Shown: positions 1 to 11,663, counted from the stretch's first letter. The stretch is 64,000 nt of DNA from Stagonosporopsis chrysanthemi (GCA_022560025.1 JAFISE010000009.1:124001-188000); one strand, 5' to 3'. Program-made: numbers and translations. The notes: generated by a model from the sequence alone, not told the origin.

Positions 1-1082
1 ACCGGCACCCATGGCTTGTCCTGTGAGCGGCGCGTCACCCTCGCCGTTGACGCGCAATCGCATGCCGTCTTCAACGCCTCCTGGAATATCGATCTGTATT
101 GTCTTGCGCTCCTTGACTGCTCCGTCACCACCGCAGGTTCCGCAAGATGAGCCGCGGGGTATCGCGAATCCAGAACCGCCACACTGTCCGCACGTCGCGC
201 TCATGTGGAAACCACCCATGCTTGTGACCCTCTGTCCAGTACCTCCGCAGCCCTTGCACTCCGCCTTCTTCGCTCCACTCTTCAAGCCATTCCCCTTGCA
301 TGTCCCACACTCGACCATGGGCGTAATATGAATCTCCTTCTTAACACCCTTCGCCGCGTCCAAGAAAGAGATGTTCGTTTGCACTTCGATGTTGTCGCCG
401 ACCATGATCTCTTCCTGGAACGGGTTCCTCCTGCCGCTGCCGCCTCCTCGTGGTCGACGTCCCCCAGCGAATGCACCAAACAAGTCCTCAAAGTTGATGT
501 CTTGGAAACCGCCCTGACCACCGAACCCGCCTTGCGCGCCGCCAAATCCGCCAAATCCTCCAAATCCTCCACCGAAGGGATTGCCTCCGCCAGCAGCTCC
601 AGGGTTGAATCCTCCGCTCGAATCAAATGCTGACGCGCCGTAAGAATCGTATTGGGCCTTCTTATCTTTGTCGGAGAGTATTTCGTATGCGGACTGGGCG
701 GCGGCGAATTTATCTTTCGCGGATGGATCCTTGTTTGTATCGGGGTGGTACTTCTTCGCGAGCCCGTAATAAGCTTTCTTGATATCGGCGGCAGAAGCGT
801 CCTTGCCAACGCCGAGAGACTTGTAAGGATCTGCCATTGCGTATGAAGCGGGTGATGCATGGAAGAGCTGCACCAGTATCAGTATGCCGCTTGGCCAACT
901 TGAACCTACTTGTCACCTACTCGTATCGATGGCGCATTCTGTGCTTGCACCTTCGCTCCAACTGATGGCCTCTTGAGCTGGGCTCTCGCATGCGACATGT
1001 TCCTCCTCTGGCATTGTCGAGAAGCGGACACTATGCGCGCAGGTGCTACCGCCTTTAGCGGCATTGGACCGACGAAGCTCAT
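1..1082 (-). CDS. MDJ1: Mitochondrial DnaJ (Hsp40) co-chaperone, MDJ1 type; 3' end outside the window
   Basis: Co-chaperone that stimulates the mitochondrial matrix Hsp70 in protein folding. Exons are complement(1..867, 921..1082) with a 53-bp phase-0 intron; 343 residues are visible. The first ~64 residues are Arg/Ser/Ala-rich and end in LFHASPASYA, a typical matrix presequence, and the intron falls between presequence and J domain. The J domain follows with DPYKSLGV and the HPD triad near residues 95-97, then a long Gly/Phe region, then four CxxCxGxG zinc-finger repeats (CGTCKGNG, CKGCGGTG, CGQCGGSG, CGTCGGDG). The start of the C-terminal peptide-binding domain (IDIPGGVEDGMRLRV) runs off the left edge. 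Start chosen at ATG 1082. Family assignment is firm; mitochondrial placement follows from the presequence. Confidence 0.92.
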
Positions 1083-1794
1083 CTTGAAAGCAGTGAGATA
1101 CAAAGAAGCGCTGAAAATGAACGTGATGGTGCTACAATATGGAGGTGCGATTAGGCCGAGTTCGATGTCGATGGGGAGGATGAACTTTTTGGACCGTCAC
1201 GGTCCCTGCAACCAATGACGTGCAGCGAAGTTCGGTCGGCAAGTGGGCGGCTCTTCCAGCACCTTCGAGAGCCGCGGCCTTTCCAGCGCAACATAACAGG
1301 AACAGACTGATCCAATTGAGGACAGGAGCCGGGTCGTCACTGCTGGCTGCGCATAGTCTAGATATCTACTTCACTCACGGAAATAACTCAGGCACGTCAA
1401 CGCTCGAGAAGCACAGCAAAGCAAAGAAGCACTCGGGATGTTTACCGAGTGCCGTGGATCGTACATAAGATGTTTAAATACCCAATAACCATTACAACGT
1501 AAGTCCTCTATGACTGTATCATCCGCAGGCATTTGCGCCGCGTTGTATGTGTGGCCGTCATTGACATATCCAATTCTTCAATGCCTGAGCAAGATGAGCT
1601 CTATCCGTGGCATGCATTACCCAACCGAGGGCGTGCATATATCCTAAACGCCTTCCAAAATGCTCATGCTCATTATAACTACATGTCGCTGGCTATCGTG
1701 CCACGACTGGGTATCGACGTAAAGTTTTGAATGTGAAGTGAATGTGTGTGGGTGTGTGTGAGCGTAGCGTATGCGTGTTGTGAGCACCTCGAGC
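1083..1794. other. Intergenic spacer (MDJ1 promoter / 3' flank of SAP30-type gene)
   Basis: Holds the 5' flank of MDJ1 and the 3' flank of the SAP30-type gene. Short open frames here show no recognisable protein signature and no splice-linked extension. A GT-rich stretch lies at 1739-1776, just past the stop of the SAP30-type gene. No RNA gene seen. Confidence 0.4.
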
Positions 1795-2427
1795 TCACTT
1801 GCGTTGCGGCGTGAATCGTACGCGGAATTCCTTGTCTAATGCAAGAACGTCAGTTAATGCTCCGCAATGCTCGCGAATACGGCAAACGCACCCTGATGTT
1901 TGACCTTGTAGAGCCAGTCAACGATGACGTCGCTCTCGCTGACCCCAAGAGCATTGAAATTCTTCCGCACAGCCAGGGCCAGCTGGTCTTTCTGTATTCG
2001 TCGTTTCGACTTCGCGCGTGCCATGGTCGGCGACATACGTCCTATGCCTTGGTTGAGGACGACGTGGCTGAGGGGGTTCTTGAAGGTCGACGGGGTGTCG
2101 AGGCGATAGGCTCGTCGGTAGCCCTGGAGGATGGCAGGCTCTTGAGACGTCCATTTCATCTGATTGAGAGAGACATGTCAGCGTTTGGTGCGCATTGGGG
2201 TAGTGCAGAGTGACGTAGAGTCAGCGGACAGAAGTGAGGCGGTGACCAACATTCGAGGTGTCGAGGTCGCTCGAGACCTGACCGCTGTTGGTAGACGCAT
2301 TATCGACCTCCTTAAGACTGCTTCCATTCGCTGGGTGTGTGCCACCAGTGCGACGTCCGCGGGCATTTGTGTTGTGGAGTTTCTCCTTGAGTGCCTGGAC
2401 GTCCTCGGTATTGCGCTTCGGCGGCAT
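1795..2427 (-). CDS. SAP30-type Sin3-binding subunit of a histone deacetylase complex
   Basis: Small (about 161 aa) predicted nuclear protein. Likely exons are complement(1795..1835, 1892..2159, 2251..2427). The 56-bp intron 1836..1891 is well supported: joining gives KHQDKEFRVRFTPQRK before the stop. The 5' intron boundary (2160..2250) is less certain, because two donors keep frame. The N-terminus is polar and Lys/Asn-rich (MPPKRNTEDVQ). The second exon has the block YRLDTPSTFKNPLS, a Lys/Arg-rich stretch SKRRIQKDQLALAVRKNFN and DVIVDWLYKVKHQ, which I recognise as the SAP30 Sin3-binding domain of fungal proteins. SAP30 bridges Sin3 and the Rpd3-class deacetylase in transcriptional repression. 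Identification is from pattern memory, not a search. Confidence 0.68.
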
Positions 2428-3920
2428 CGTGAAGTCACGAAAACGGATAATTGGCGACAAGTAAGGGCAGAAGGAGGCTCATAGATGTCGTAACACTGTC
2501 GCACGCTACCAACCGACTCGGTGCATGTACGCTTATCGTGATCAGCCGCGGTGGTAGGAGGCTCGCAAATTGAATAATGCAGGAGCGGGCACGGCACTAG
2601 CCATGACGTTTCTCAGGGTTCAGTCGCGCTTGCCGAAATCGCGCGTCTAATGCCAGGAACCGAATTGCTCCGCTCTCCCGGCAAGCGAAATCTACAAACA
2701 TCAGACGCGTCTTTGGACTGTCAGAACAACGCGGCAGAAGTCCAGCGGATCCCTATGCTGCGTAGTCGTGCGCTGTCGACCAGATGGGAGCACACTGTCG
2801 CGTGCGCGTCGAGGTCACAATCCGTCCGTCTTGGCAGACTTCCAACTCCTCACCCGCGGTACTACAATGGATGCCACGAAGTATGCCATGAAGGATGAAC
2901 GCTACACAGGCCAGCCTTGTGACATGCTGGAATACTTTCTGGCCGCAGCTTCACTATTAGCCAATTCGGAACAGCTTTTGACGTCTTTGCCTAGCGATCG
3001 AAAGTAACGCCTGGCCAGGTGTGTGCGAAGGGTGAGCTGAGAAAGTGTCGCAGGAATCCTGGGTAGCACACTCGAACAGTGAGGTGAGTTGAATCAACAA
3101 GAACTATCGTGGGTGGGGGAGACCTCGAGATGCTTCGGCGCTACTCCCAAAGTTCGCGTTCTGGTGCATTCGAACAGCCGAGTCCCCGCGCAATCTTAGG
3201 TCCCTCGAGTTCAGTATTCCTCTCAGGCTGCCAACGTCCAAGTCTTGCTAGTTGTCGAATCATAGCGAAGAAACTCCGTCAGAATCGCTGGTAGGTCCAA
3301 CAACTAAGTTGTCAAAAGGTACAGACACTGCAAGATGACTTGGGGAAAGCAGCACGCATGTCTAGTAGTCCACAAGTCAAAGCACAATCTTCATACATGC
3401 AGAACGACAACAACAACCGGACCGTCTTCCAACTGTTCCCTGGTGTCGACCTTGAATTGGACCTTATGTTTTGGTACACCAAAACCTCTCAATATCATGC
3501 GTTGATCGCATTTTCTCTTACCCCAGACATCTTGCTAGTCTCACGAGTTCGCGCTGCTACTGATCACGGTCCTCCGAAGCACTCATCATTTATGTAACTA
3601 GGATCTCTGCGAGACTAGCTGCCTCTCCTGCTATTGTCAGCTTCGCACAGCACCATACCGTCGTTCGATAAGCTTCCCACCACCGCAACTTTCCTGCAGC
3701 TGATGCGCGTGGGTGGGTCTTACATCGGACTCGACTCACTTCAGGACCCCTTCTCTCACCTTGAAGCTTGACACACAGGGTCTAGGCAGCGGTCACAGAG
3801 GTATATAATCTGGCTGCTCAGGCCACACCTGCGTCTACTCACACCTCTTCTCCAATAAACCTGAAGACCTCTTTTCGTCTCTCATTAGCGGCAACTACAC
3901 TGACGTCCAAGACACCCACC
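2428..3920. other. Intergenic spacer, about 1.5 kb, no gene recognised
   Basis: Lies between two divergently oriented genes and should carry both promoters. Several open frames of 60-106 codons occur, but none has a family signature or pairs with exons by splicing. The last ~250 bp before 3921 is C/T- and CAC-rich with a TATA element, typical of a fungal core promoter. Confidence 0.45.
3802..3808 (+). promoter_or_regulatory. TATA box for the DUF6697 gene
   Basis: TATATAA, 113 bp upstream of the ATG at 3921, followed by a pyrimidine-rich leader with CACC before the start. Position and context fit a fungal core promoter. Seen by eye only. Confidence 0.5.
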
Positions 3921-5548
3921 ATGAATACCCACGGTTTCAATCACAGCGCCCGTAACTTCAGACCCAACGGCAGCTCCATGAACGATTCACTCCGAAATAG
4001 CACACCCCGACAGGTGAGCGCTCCATCCTCTCCGTACCTCGAGGCCAGACTCCTCAATTTGGAGGCTGGGTATTTCGATTTGCGCGGCGACCTTGATGCA
4101 TTGAAGGATGACCTGTGCCGTTCCTTCGGCAAAGTCAATCCACAACTCCCAGACACGGATCTTGCCAATTCTCGTCAAAGTGCCATGCGGTTCAAGCGAG
4201 AGCTTGAGCAACTGAGTCGCGATGTCCGCATGTCGGAAAACGGTGATGCTGACGATCGAAAGGTGAACGGCAAGAGTACACCAGAAGCCATAGGCAGCAT
4301 GACCCCACAAGCGAGAGCAGCGAGCGTCGCTCGTCAGGGATCTGATCATGACTCCCTGCCGCCACACCTTCGAAAGGCTAAACCGACCAGCTCTGTCAAT
4401 GACGTTAAGTACGTTCGTTCGGCCATCACACTCGTCTACGTCCCCTAATCTATATCGTAGTGCTGCCCAGTTGTCACTCGACACTACAAAGCACAAGCAC
4501 GACCCTCTTCTTACAGATGGACCAGTCGATACCATAGTTCGACAGTCTGCAGTTCCCGCAGCAGCACCCAGTCCGCCATTGTCTCCGTCCGCAACCGTTC
4601 GGGGTGATGCTCTCCACATCGCAACCGCAGCCTTATCGTTGGACGACTGGAAGCCGTACTACCTCACCACGCTTGTACCACTATCTGACGAAGCTCGCGC
4701 CAAGATCCCTGCAAAGAAGAAGATGGCTACTTTCACATTCGACATGCTGCAGAACACGTTCGGTGGGATTGCTTGGTCTCCGGGACTGCGATACATCAAC
4801 ACGACCGGCGCACCTTTGCTACAGAACCGTACTTATTACTTGCTCGACCCAAAGCATGAGCCATATCTGCCAAAAGAGCCTGGAGCACACGGTGCAAAGC
4901 TAACTGCTTTCTTCAACAAGGCTCCAGAGGAAGAATTTGACAACTTGCCCGACGGTACCAATTCTTACACCAATGTTCCAATGTTTGTTCAGGTTACCAA
5001 GGGTCGTTATGCGTACTTTGGTAACTACTCCCAGACGCGCTGGTCAGACAAACTTGACAACGACACCATGAGGGCTCGCGTGCCACAGGAGGTCAAGAAG
5101 CACATCGCGAAGGATCTGGCTACTACTCCGCGTGAGGGATGGGTAACTCAAGAGCTCAAGAAACACTTCTTCCCCAAGCCAGAGTATGAAGGAACTGTCC
5201 TCGTTTCTACTGGCGATGATACTACCATCAATACCGTGGAAGAGGAGAAGCACAGCAATCAGGTCGTGAGCGATGTAAAAAATTACATCGAGGAGCTCGC
5301 TGAGTGGGAGCGTGATGCCGACATGAAGACCGCGATGATCAAGCCTGACTTCATCATTGATGCCTTCGATGCTGTAAGTCTTTTGTTTGTTAAACGTTCA
5401 CGAACAAAATGCTGATCTTGGGTAGGCTGACGCAGACGACCCGCCCGCTCTTCGCCTTTGGTGGGAGTACTTCGAGTGCGTTGACTGGAAGTTGGACTTC
5501 TACAACATGCTCGTTGGCTTTCAGGCTCGCGCGGACAACACTAAGTGA
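3921..5548 (+). CDS. DUF6697-type protein of unknown function
   Basis: Three exons, join(3921..4408, 4461..5373, 5426..5548), 507 aa; both introns are 52 bp with GTACGT and GTAAGT donors and keep frame. The N-terminal ~190 residues are Ser/Asn/Arg-rich and probably disordered, with a short predicted coiled segment near 40-60. The C-terminal half is a compact domain: DDWKPYYLTTLVPLSD, then GIAWSPGLRYI, a region rich in aromatic residues (GRYAYFGNYSQTRWSDK), and a last exon with LRLWWEYFECVDWKLDFYNMLV. I recognise this Trp/Tyr-rich C-terminal module as fungal DUF6697. No catalytic motif, signal peptide or membrane segment is seen, so an intracellular, possibly nuclear, protein is most likely. 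No function is known to me. Confidence 0.72.
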
Positions 5549-6005
5549 GCACTACGTCCATCTTCACTGTGTTCTCGGCGGACTAATTGGTATATCTTCG
5601 TTTGCAACTCATGGAGGAGTTTTGACACACGATCTATACATCTTGGGTTCTTCTTAGTTCAATGACCTGGCGTTGATTTGACACGGCTGTCTGGATATGC
5701 AGGAATGAAGCTCACTTTCGGTGCCATTGCTGAGCAGGCGGATCCACTCATCAAAAGATGTACGGATGTCCCAAAACTGCCCCATTAGCTTTCTAGACTC
5801 AACAAAAGTTCTTCACTATGCAGCTTGTGTTTGCTTCTTTGACTCTTCAAATATATAAATGTGCACTGCCCCACACCACTAGCGTACAACACACGTCTTA
5901 CACCTGTGATTCACACAGCTTTATCTTACCACCAATTGACTTCCGTTACACTTATCAAGCACTATCTCAACCCACCAGAAGATTTGCTCGGTCCAGGAAC
6001 TCGCC
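5549..6005. other. Intergenic spacer with the Nudix promoter
   Basis: Contains 3' flank of the DUF6697 gene and the promoter of the Nudix gene. A TATATAAA element is at 5852-5859, about 147 bp before the ATG at 6006. No further gene seen. Confidence 0.45.
5852..5859 (+). promoter_or_regulatory. TATA box for the Nudix hydrolase gene
   Basis: TATATAAA about 147 bp upstream of the ATG at 6006, followed by a C/A-rich leader. A reasonable core-promoter candidate. Confidence 0.5.
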
Positions 6006-6688
6006 ATGTCCGAAGCAGAGCGCCCCAAAGTCGGTGTTGGCGTTGTGATCCACGACGGCGCAGGCAACATCATCATGGGCGAAAGAGCTGGGAGTCACGG
6101 CGCAGGTACTACACTACCCTTGTTTCCACACGCGATCTACTTGATACTACCCCACCATCGATTCATCACGCCTTTTTCGAAAAGGGTTGTCATTGACCTC
6201 CTCCAGGTACCCTCCAATGCCCAGGCGGCCATCTTGAGTATGGCGAGTCCTTCGCTGAAACAGCTGCACGAGAGTCACTAGAGGAGACTGGCCTTGAGAT
6301 AGGCAAAATCAGTTTTTTGGTCGCTACCAACGATGTGTTCGGTGAGGGAAAGCACTATGTGACGATCTTCGTAACCGCCGAGATTACGGGTGAGAACAAG
6401 GTTGCTCAGGTGAGTCGCAGCCTTATTCTTAGCAGAAAGACCAGGAGACGCAGAATTCCATGCGGAAACACAGATGATGAGATCGTCACTGAGACTACAC
6501 AGGCAATGGAGCCGCACAAGTGCGCAAAGTGGGAGTGGATACCCTGGAGTCAGATGTGGACATGGGCTGGCGAGCAAGCGAAAGCTGAAGCGGAGAGGCG
6601 AGAGGTAACGAAGCAGATGTTCCTCCCCCTTGTAAACTTATGGAAGGAGTATCCTGAGCTCGAGAATGCGCTGGCTGGTAGATTGTAG
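6006..6688 (+). CDS. Nudix (MutT-type) nucleoside diphosphate hydrolase, NUDT15-like
   Basis: Cleaves nucleoside diphosphates linked to another moiety; small members near this size often sanitise oxidised nucleotides. Exons join(6006..6105, 6207..6409, 6503..6688), 162 aa; introns of 101 and 93 bp keep frame (SHGAG|TLQCPGGHL and KVAQ|AMEPHK). The Nudix box is complete: Gly41, Glu47 after five residues, then seven residues, then REsLEETGL at 55-63, matching GX5EX7REUXEEXGU including the metal-binding Glu residues. The C-terminus has CAKWEWIPW, typical of the NUDT15/MTH1-like fold. No targeting signal. The exact substrate cannot be told from sequence. Confidence 0.88.
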
Positions 6689-8155
6689 AATACATGATGA
6701 CGAGATCAAGACACACGCGTGCTTCGCTGTCGTACCTTCTAACCTCGCACCAAAACCCCGCATCTTCCCATCATCGGACCTAGAAAGTCACAAACACAAT
6801 CTACTTTGATGATCACAACACTTTGTCTGTGTGCTCCCCGAAGCGCTGTACCTGCGGCACCATGCGAGAAACGCCGCTGCTCATTGGTAGATCTCGCGTG
6901 CAGCGACCACAGCAGCCCGCATCTGCATGTGTGCTACAACGCTGCACAACGACCTCTTCTACCGTGCTGTACTTCAAGTTGCATTGTCGGTTAATGAGAA
7001 CACGGTCGTTGAATGCGAAGTGGCGTCGAGATCTTTGTACGCGTGCTGCGCATGTCTCACTATGCGCATCCATTTCTCAACAGCTGCCTGCCCTTACGGA
7101 GACGCCGTCTTTCAGCAGCCTGGCCTCCTGCTTGTTTCGAAGAAGAAAGCGTCGCCTACCTCCTTTGCGGATCAAATTATCCCTGCTCGGCCAAGCGCCA
7201 TGCTCGGCTTTTGAGATGACAGGTACGCGCTCAAATCATGGTGTCGACCGTGCCGCACAGATGCAGATAATTCGGCGCTCGCTGCAGCCATTCGCCTCAA
7301 TCTGCTGCTGGCGCCCGGCGTGGCGCCCATCGAGCAGCTGCCTAGAGCCTCAATGTTTCTTTCGGTATCCTCTTCGAATATTGAGCGGCGAGCGACAGAG
7401 GTAACGTCTCTCGTGATGCTGCGATGCGCGCTCGTAGGCTGCAGCTCTCGCGGCATGCCCCTCACCTACGAGGCTGTTCTGATGTAGTACTCCATGCAGA
7501 TGGGTAGAGAGTATCATACCGCCTATCGTAACGCTCACTGGCAGGTTGTACAGCCCTGCCGTTTGATCTACCGGCATGGTTTAAGGTTTGGGTTCCTGCG
7601 CGCCGCCTTCGGGTACAAACCGACAAACGGTACGAATCGGTAGCAGAGAAGGAAGTACCACCACCACAACACTGTAACACCAGAAACCGGACATTTACTC
7701 CCATACCCAGGTCTCGTATCTGGACACGCCCACCGAAACAGGGCTCAATCACAACACTGCGTGCCTGTGTGCTCCACGCCACCCTCTTTGTGCTGGTCCC
7801 CATGACGGTACATTTCTGTTTCACCGCTGCATGTCGCCCAAAACAGGCAAGCGTACTCGTAGATGTGGATTGACATCCTGCAGACGACAGGGATGTTAGG
7901 TCTGGAGCTGTCAGTTACGCCCATGGGCAACCGCAGGCGCAAACGCCTTCCAGCAGGCGCCCCACGCTGCCCTTCATCAATATATAAGGTACCACTGTCT
8001 GTGATACTCTGCCCGTACCACTCACTTTCACTCTTTTCTTTCCCCATACTCTGCGTGAGGCAAGCTCCTCCGCTACCACTTTCATTCATCTTCTCCTACT
8101 GCATAACCATTCTTGGTCGTTCTCTACTCTCTTCACACACGAGCCAACCGCGGTC
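6689..8155. other. Intergenic spacer, about 1.5 kb, no gene recognised
   Basis: One frame stays open for 193 codons (6823-7404) but it is Arg/Cys/Ser-rich, has overlapping rivals in other frames and resembles nothing known to me. The right end (about 8030-8155) is strongly C/T-rich, a common fungal promoter feature, with a TATA element at 7981. Confidence 0.4.
7981..7988 (+). promoter_or_regulatory. TATA box for the lysozyme-like/LysM gene
   Basis: TATATAAG about 170 bp before the ATG at 8156, followed by a long C/T-rich tract that likely includes the transcription start. Confidence 0.5.
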
Positions 8156-9337
8156 ATGGTTGCTACCACTTCCTTCATTGCTGCTTGCAGCACCTTCTTC
8201 GCCCTCTCCTTTGCTGCTCCAATTCGCAACGTCGGCGTGTCCGCTGTGACCGCACGAGGCACATACATCATGTTCGGTGGAGACGGAACGACGAACACGG
8301 GCTGGCCGTCTCGCAAGACGTGGCTGAGCTTCGACGATGCTTGGTACGCTGGCTGATCGTTCTCAGCTACATGTCACTGACTTGTAATCAGGGAGGCCAA
8401 TCTCAAGACCATCAAAAACTCATGCCAGGTCGAAGGTTGGGGCGCGAATAACAGCGATGCCGAGACGCAAGCCATCAAGGATAGCATCGTCGCGGAATCT
8501 AATGCGTCAGGTATTCCTAAAGTATGGAGCCTGGTAACTTGAATCAGCGACGTTTCTAACTCGGCGCAGGAGTTCATCCTTGCCATCGTAGTGCAAGAGT
8601 CCAAGGGCTGTGTGCGCGCACCCACCACGCGCTGGGGTCACGACAACCCCGGCCTGATGCAGAGCGCTCAGGGCAAGGGAACTTGCAACCCGAACGGCGC
8701 TCCCATCAGTCCCTGTTCAAGCACCATCATCCGCCAGATGATTCATGATGGCACCAACGGCGACGGCCTTGAGACTACTCTGACCCAGTGCGTAACAGAC
8801 GCTGGCACGACTGACGACAGCAAGTGGTACAAGGCCGCTCGTCTGTACAATGCCGGCAGAATTACTGACAACAACCTGGGCATTGGACCTACTCCATGCT
8901 ACGCTTCTGACATTGCCAATCGCCTGACGAGCCCCTTCAACTGGAGTTCCTGTGACAGCACCATTATCGGATCCCTCGCGCGTGCTCAAGGTTCTGTCGT
9001 CGAGCCAAACGATGCCCCGGTCGAACTAGAGTCTACGCCTACTTCCGCTGCGCCTACTTCGACTGCTCCTGCTGGCTTCTCCTCTTCACCAACACCTACA
9101 CCCACGCCCACTCCTGTTCCTGGTGTGTTTGCCGAGACTCCCAACGCTAGCTCTGCTAAGCCCGATCTCATCATTGATGGGGCTGCCACCGGATGCACCG
9201 ACTACTACACTCCCAAATCCGGTGATACTTGCGCCTCCGCTCCTGTCGATCTCGTCACGCTTCGACGACTCAACGCTGGACTCAATGCCGAGTGCACCAA
9301 CCTCTGGGCCGGCTACGGCTACTGCATTGCGGCTTGA
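8156..9337 (+). CDS. Secreted lysozyme-like (GH23-type) hydrolase with C-terminal LysM (CBM50)
   Basis: Exons join(8156..8343, 8392..8521, 8570..9337), 361 aa; 48-bp introns keep frame (DDAW|EANLK and GIPK|EFILAIV). A signal peptide is clear: a hydrophobic stretch to residue ~20 ending near FAAPI. The catalytic-type domain (about 60-240) contains EFILAIVVQESKG, with Glu116 in the place of the lysozyme-fold acid, then NPGLMQS and a conserved Tyr/Asn region KAARLYNAGRI, as in soluble lytic transglycosylases. A Pro/Thr/Ser linker (about 255-290) leads to one LysM (about 314-361: YYTPKSGDTCASAP...LWAGYGYCIA) whose cysteines suggest the fungal type. It should act outside the cell on peptidoglycan or chitin-like glycans. 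Family placement is from motif resemblance; activity is inferred. Its stop faces the mannanase stop 210 bp away. Confidence 0.8.
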
Positions 9338-9547
9338 GTGCTGATCATGGTTGATGCATATGTTGGATCTTTTGGTGTTTACTTTCACGTTTCACGCTGC
9401 GCGTCATGCTGGCACACTTTACTTCACTTCTGCACATACACTTTAGCGCATCTTGCCCTCATAGAAGGTGCATTGTATTTGGAAACTTAACGATAGTACG
9501 ACGAAATGGAAGACACGTTCATATCTCACGTTCCCCAATACTCTCTC

Positions 9548-11206
9548 TTACGTCTTCCGCCAGCCCTGAATCTCGTCTAGTGTGAGCACATACGCATCGT
9601 TGTACACCCTCTTCAACAAGTCCAAGCTGTTCCACACCCCTCCGCTGATGTACTCCCCAGTCCAGACAACGAACCACGCCCAATCCGCCTGATATGCCTT
9701 CAACAAGTTCGGCTCCATCACGCTTCCAATCTCCGCAGCGGCCACAATCTTGGTGTCACCCGTCAAACTAAGCAAGTTGTTGTACGTCGCGCTAATTGGC
9801 CCATGGTCGCCCTGCGCATACGTATCGGCCGACACGATATCCACGATGCTGTTGCCCGGGTACCACGCCGGATCGACTGAGTTCCAGACCCAGATCAGAT
9901 TTTGCAGTTTGTGCACGCGGGTGAGGCGGTCGTAGACAAGTTTGTAGAGCTTCTTGGCAGGCTCAGGACCTTTGGCTCCCCACTGTACGGGTGAGTTGGG
10001 GACTATAGACTGTAGAAGGGATGTGGAGAGAGTGTGAGAGGATAGTGGGGGAGAGGACAAGAGGGGAGGACAAGCTTACCCAGAACCATTTCCCTTCAGC
10101 CTCGTGCAGCGGCCTCCATAGCACAGGGACACCGTTATCCTGCAACTTCTTGAGCTGGACGGCGATGGTGTCAATATCCTTGATGAGAAGTGTGTAGTTC
10201 GCGTTCTTGGTGTCCTGGACGTCACGTCAGTGCAATGCCTCTCCAGTCCCTTCGGACATCGTGCCATCATTTCCGCCTAATCTCCATAAAAGAAACGCAA
10301 AATCCAAAACTCCACAAAGGCTGCACAGCACTCACCTTCAGCGCACTCTCGACATCAAAATCCGTCGCCGCGGTGTAAAACCCGCTCCACCACGGCTGCG
10401 TCGCATTGTCATACAGCCCCGTCGGCGCCCCCCAGTGCCACACAAATGTCACGATCCCGCCCTTCTTGCTATGCGCAATCGCCTTCTCCACGTCTGTCGA
10501 CACCGCACCCCGCGACGTCCGCGACTCCGTGTAGTCCATAAAATCCAGCCCGAGCACGGCCGGCGCCTTCCCCACGTTGGCCACGACCCAGTCGAAGCTC
10601 TGCTGGTCCTGCTGTCCAGAGAGGATGTTCTTGCCGTAGATGCTGGCGAGGTACTTGAGCAGGACGCGGGCGTCGGCGTTTGCGTTGGGCGACACGGGCT
10701 GGGTTGAGATCTTGTGGGGCGCGCGTTTGGGGCTGGGGCTCAGCACGATGGCGTCGATGAGGTACCAGCCCCAGTTGTTCTGGATCTCGATGGTGTTTGT
10801 GCCTGCGTTGAGCAGCACTTGACCCGCCGACACGGTGGTCCAGGACGTGGTTGCGGGGAGGGAGATTTGCGAGCCGCCGGCGTTGTTGAGGACGACGTAG
10901 GTGTACTTGTCGCCGTAAGGGCCATTGTAGATGAGTTTGAGATCGTAGAGTTGTGAGGTGGTTGAGGGAACGGTGAAGGTTATTTTGTCGGTGCCTTCAT
11001 CAAAGCCTTCCACGTAGCCGGTGCCTGGAAGGGTGTCAACTGTGTGGAGTTATGTCTGGGTAGAACGGCGGACCTGTGAAGCCGGCTACGGCCGTGGCAG
11101 CAGTGACGCCGGAGAGCGTTGCGGATTCGGCTTGCAGTGTAGTTGTCTGCGCGGCCGCGAGGCTGGCGACAAGGCCTACGAGGCCTGCTAACTTGGAGAG
11201 GAACAT
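9548..11206 (-). CDS. Secreted GH26 beta-mannanase with N-terminal CBM35-like module
   Basis: Endo-acting hydrolase of beta-1,4-mannan. Exons complement(9548..9982, 10080..10214, 10336..11024, 11074..11206), 463 aa; introns of 97, 121 and 49 bp all keep frame. Signal peptide: MFLSKLAGLVGLVASLAAAQ. Residues ~20-145 form a beta-rich carbohydrate-binding module (QAESATLSG, then NNWGWYLIDAIVL) typical of CBM35. The GH26 barrel follows: ILSGQQDQ, VTFVWHWGAP, then LWRPLHEAEG with His311 and acid/base Glu312, and KIVAAAEIGS with nucleophile Glu403; VWNSVDPAWYPG matches the family. Extracellular plant-cell-wall degradation is the expected role. The first donor is GTCCGC, an atypical GT site, but the joined protein is coherent. 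Confidence 0.9.
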
Positions 11207-11663
11207 GTCGACAGGAGATTTGAGCAGTAGCTGTCACTCATCCCAATCTGACCCTTTAATTCCAGTTTATATACCGCGACCTACAATGCTCAATCCGCCA
11301 CGGGCGAAGCGTTCCGTCTCGAAGCATATGAAGGACTGCAGGTACTGTGGAAACCGGCCATTAAACCCGGGGGCCGGTATAGTGCGTAAGACGGTCTGCC
11401 ACTCGGAGATTTTGGAAACACGTATTCGGAGGCAAATAGCGTGCGGAAGGCGTTCGTGTGATCTGTATTAATCTATACAAATTAGAGTGGTGCGGCGGCA
11501 GGGGTGGGGGGCTGCTTGGCGAAAATGACTTTATATCTGTATACTGCTTTGGGTAGATGAGTGTGGATTCTATGAGCGATTACAAGAACGAGAACGATGG
11601 AATAAATCTCTTAAATTGCTGTTGCCATTGCCACTCAGGATGAGCGCATTGCAGTTTTGTCTA
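11207..11663. other. Intergenic spacer with the mannanase promoter
   Basis: Mannanase promoter region. It holds a TATA box at 11266-11273 (minus strand) and a G-rich block near 11495-11512 containing GTGGGG, which fits the SYGGRG consensus of the carbon-repression factor CreA/Cre1; that reading is only suggestive. No gene seen. Confidence 0.4.
11266..11273 (-). promoter_or_regulatory. TATA box for the GH26 mannanase gene
   Basis: TATATAAA on the minus strand, 60 bp upstream of the mannanase ATG (11206). Confidence 0.5.

Noticed and set aside
6823..7404. 193-codon plus-strand open frame
   Set aside because: Arg/Cys/Ser-rich composition, several overlapping frames, no known family.
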